Shown: piece by piece, positions 62,840 through 64,000 of the stretch
How the letters are laid out: each line of letters starts with the position of its first letter
Numbering within the stretch: the stretch's first letter is position 1
Assembly: GCA_000442125.1 (NCBI GenBank)
Contig: KE546972.1
Location: 828,022-892,021, forward strand
DNA length: 64,000 bases
Direction of reading: 5' to 3'
DNA from: Opeltia flavorubescens
Taxonomy: Eukaryota; Ascomycota; Lecanoromycetes; Teloschistales; Teloschistaceae
Program-made: the position numbers and the translations under genes
The notes under the pieces: generated by a model
The model's database searches: none
What the model was told of the DNA's origin: nothing
The model's input: the letters and a program-made list of their open reading frames with translations, nothing else

Positions 62840-64000
62840 ATGGTTGGAAATTCTGTCACGGCTATTGCAACTTCACTCGCATTGTTTTCCGCCCTCAGGC
62901 CTGCCGTCTGCTTTGCTGCTGCTGCTCCAGCGGGTCAGGCAAGAGTGGAAAAACCGCGATATTACTTTCCGCGGCATATCAAGCGGATTGTGACCAATTC
63001 CTCAGCACCTGTCATAACCCAGACAACCCAAACAACCGTTGAGCAAACGACGACAATAACGCCATTGGAGTCGCTTCTGACAAGTCTTTTTACAACTACA
63101 TCAAGCTTACCAAATGGTGAAGAAATTACCCAAGTTCTCACCACGACTCGCCTCAGTTCAGGCACCTCTGATGATGACGGAGTATCTTTGGAAGCAGATG
63201 GCAGTACCATTCCAAGCACGACATCACCTACAACAACGACGACACCTACGACTACCTCATCAGCAATCGCTACTCCCTTGGTAACGACAACCTCTACACC
63301 AACTACTACTCCGAGCCCGTCGACGCCCACCACGACATCCACCCCTTCAGCGACATCAACTCCTTCGATCTCTTCTCCGCTGGAAACAACGACCGCGCCT
63401 TCAACGACGACCACACCAACAACGCCGGCTGTACCAGACGATACGTCTACTACAAGAGACGAGTCAAGCTCAGCAGTGGATAGCCAGACGGTTCCGACTA
63501 CAACAACATCAGGGACCACATCAGTTGTTGACACGCTTTCCATTGACAGCAGCGAGCCAACTACTTCTACCACTACGCCGCTCGATGCCGATACCAGCAG
63601 CAGTGCCGCCCAATCCTCGTCCATTGGCGATTCTGACCAGAGTAGTGCCGCAACGTCAGTAAGTGCTGCTAAATCTACAGCGAAAAGGAGCTTCATTCCT
63701 TCGCCTATCGATACTGCAGCATCAACCCAAACTTCAGTGGAGGCCAGTGTTCAAACTTCGAATGGAGCGGCAGAGCAGACAACGCCTAAGAAGCCTGCAC
63801 AGACGACCACTCAAAAGGCTGATGATAACGAAACGACAGGTGTAGAGGCTGCTACGACCACTTCAGGACCGAATCGAGCAGCAACGACCACCACTGACTC
63901 TGATGGTGCAGCAGAGTCAAGTGCTATACCGCTCGTACCGGTCCCACTTACCACGAATTCCAAGGCAGGCGGCGTAGGAGCTACCTCAACTAGAGCAGGC
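62840..64000 (+). CDS. Ser/Thr-rich mucin-like secreted or wall-anchored protein; 3' end outside window
   Basis: The frame from the ATG at 62840 stays open for 387 codons to the window edge. The start MVGNSVTAIATSLALFSALR with VCFAAAAPAG is a signal peptide with an AxA cleavage site. A short basic segment (RVEKPRYYFPRHIKR, ending in a possible Kex2 site) follows. The rest is dominated by Thr, Ser, Pro and Ala (SPTTTTTPTTTSSA), the composition of heavily O-mannosylated fungal wall proteins or sensors. Whether it ends in a GPI signal, a WSC-type sensor tail or a domain cannot be told. An antisense frame across 62962-63696 is a shadow of the ACN repeats. Confidence 0.8.
   Translation, partial: MVGNSVTAIATSLALFSALRPAVCFAAAAPAGQARVEKPRYYFPRHIKRIVTNSSAPVITQTTQTTVEQTTTITPLESLLTSLFTTTSSLPNGEEITQVLTTTRLSSGTSDDDGVSLEADGSTIPSTTSPTTTTTPTTTSSAIATPLVTTTSTPTTTPSPSTPTTTSTPSATSTPSISSPLETTTAPSTTTTPTTPAVPDDTSTTRDESSSAVDSQTVPTTTTSGTTSVVDTLSIDSSEPTTSTTTPLDADTSSSAAQSSSIGDSDQSSAATSVSAAKSTAKRSFIPSPIDTAASTQTSVEASVQTSNGAAEQTTPKKPAQTTTQKADDNETTGVEAATTTSGPNRAATTTTDSDGAAESSAIPLVPVPLTTNSKAGGVGATSTRAG

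Noticed and set aside
62962-63696. 244-codon minus-strand frame rich in Val/Ser/Glu
   Set aside because: It is the antisense of the ACN-rich Thr/Ser coding frame that starts at 62840. The plus frame has a signal peptide and runs to the window end, so the minus frame is a shadow.

Overview
The window is nuclear DNA of a filamentous ascomycete (Pezizomycotina). The grounds are short introns (about 45-100 nt) with GT..AG ends and CTAAC/CTGAC branch sites, a class III chitin synthase, a Hos3-type histone deacetylase, a Bbc1/Mti1 SH3 protein, a Bem1/Scd2 scaffold, the ascomycete mitoribosomal protein Mrp51, and a 'MDPLSIAAS' fungal N-terminal module. No species is named. Genes lie on both strands with gaps of 0.2-4 kb, and two ambiguous bases (5888, 8547) suggest a draft assembly.

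Layout. 1-2.6 kb: the 5' part of a membrane-anchored or secreted histidine acid phosphatase (minus, running off the left edge) and a six-exon ketohexokinase-like PfkB kinase. 3.2-6.7 kb: AP-1 beta adaptin (minus) head-to-head with EMC4 (plus). 6.7-12 kb: a gene-poor, A+T-leaning stretch with several protein-like minus-strand blocks that do not form clean genes, probably decayed or poorly resolved. 12-24 kb: a dense housekeeping run of Bbc1-like SH3 protein (minus), Rtr1/RPAP2 (plus), 40S ribosomal protein S17 (minus), Mrp51 (minus) and class III chitin synthase (plus). 24.3-33.3 kb: Hos3-like deacetylase (minus), a stand-alone protein with the N-terminal module of fungal STAND/NLR receptors (minus), tRNA-guanine transglycosylase (plus) and a small dsRNA-binding-domain protein (minus). 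35-43.3 kb: a conserved-looking 443-residue protein, an SMP-30/gluconolactonase-like enzyme whose 5' end runs into a small basic gene, and an AFG1/LACE1-type mitochondrial ATPase, all minus. 44-49.5 kb: Bem1/Scd2 and a Thp3-type SAC3/GANP protein (both minus). 51-64 kb: a Kex2-processed secreted protein, the ESCRT-II subunit Vps36, a small secreted protein, a 912-residue mitochondrial-looking protein, a tentative three-exon minus-strand gene, and the start of a Ser/Thr-rich mucin-like secreted protein that leaves the window on the right.

The genes are mostly unrelated housekeeping functions, not an operon or biosynthetic cluster. Several concern polarised growth and the cell surface (Bbc1 at actin patches, Bem1 at Cdc42 sites, class III chitin synthase, AP-1 sorting, Vps36 endosomal sorting), but adjacency alone does not show joint regulation. 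Exon structures were worked out by hand from splice signals, reading-frame phase and family conservation. For complete models the summed exon lengths are multiples of three.

No strong candidate for an undescribed system emerged. The most useful second-look items are two GC-AG introns (RPS17 and the transglycosylase), a large intron with a long open frame in the dsRBD gene, a possible read-through splice fusion into the SMP-30 enzyme, the lone STAND-type N-terminal protein, and the block at 8-11.5 kb. I recognised no tRNA or rRNA genes, CRISPR arrays, or virus- or retrotransposon-derived elements.
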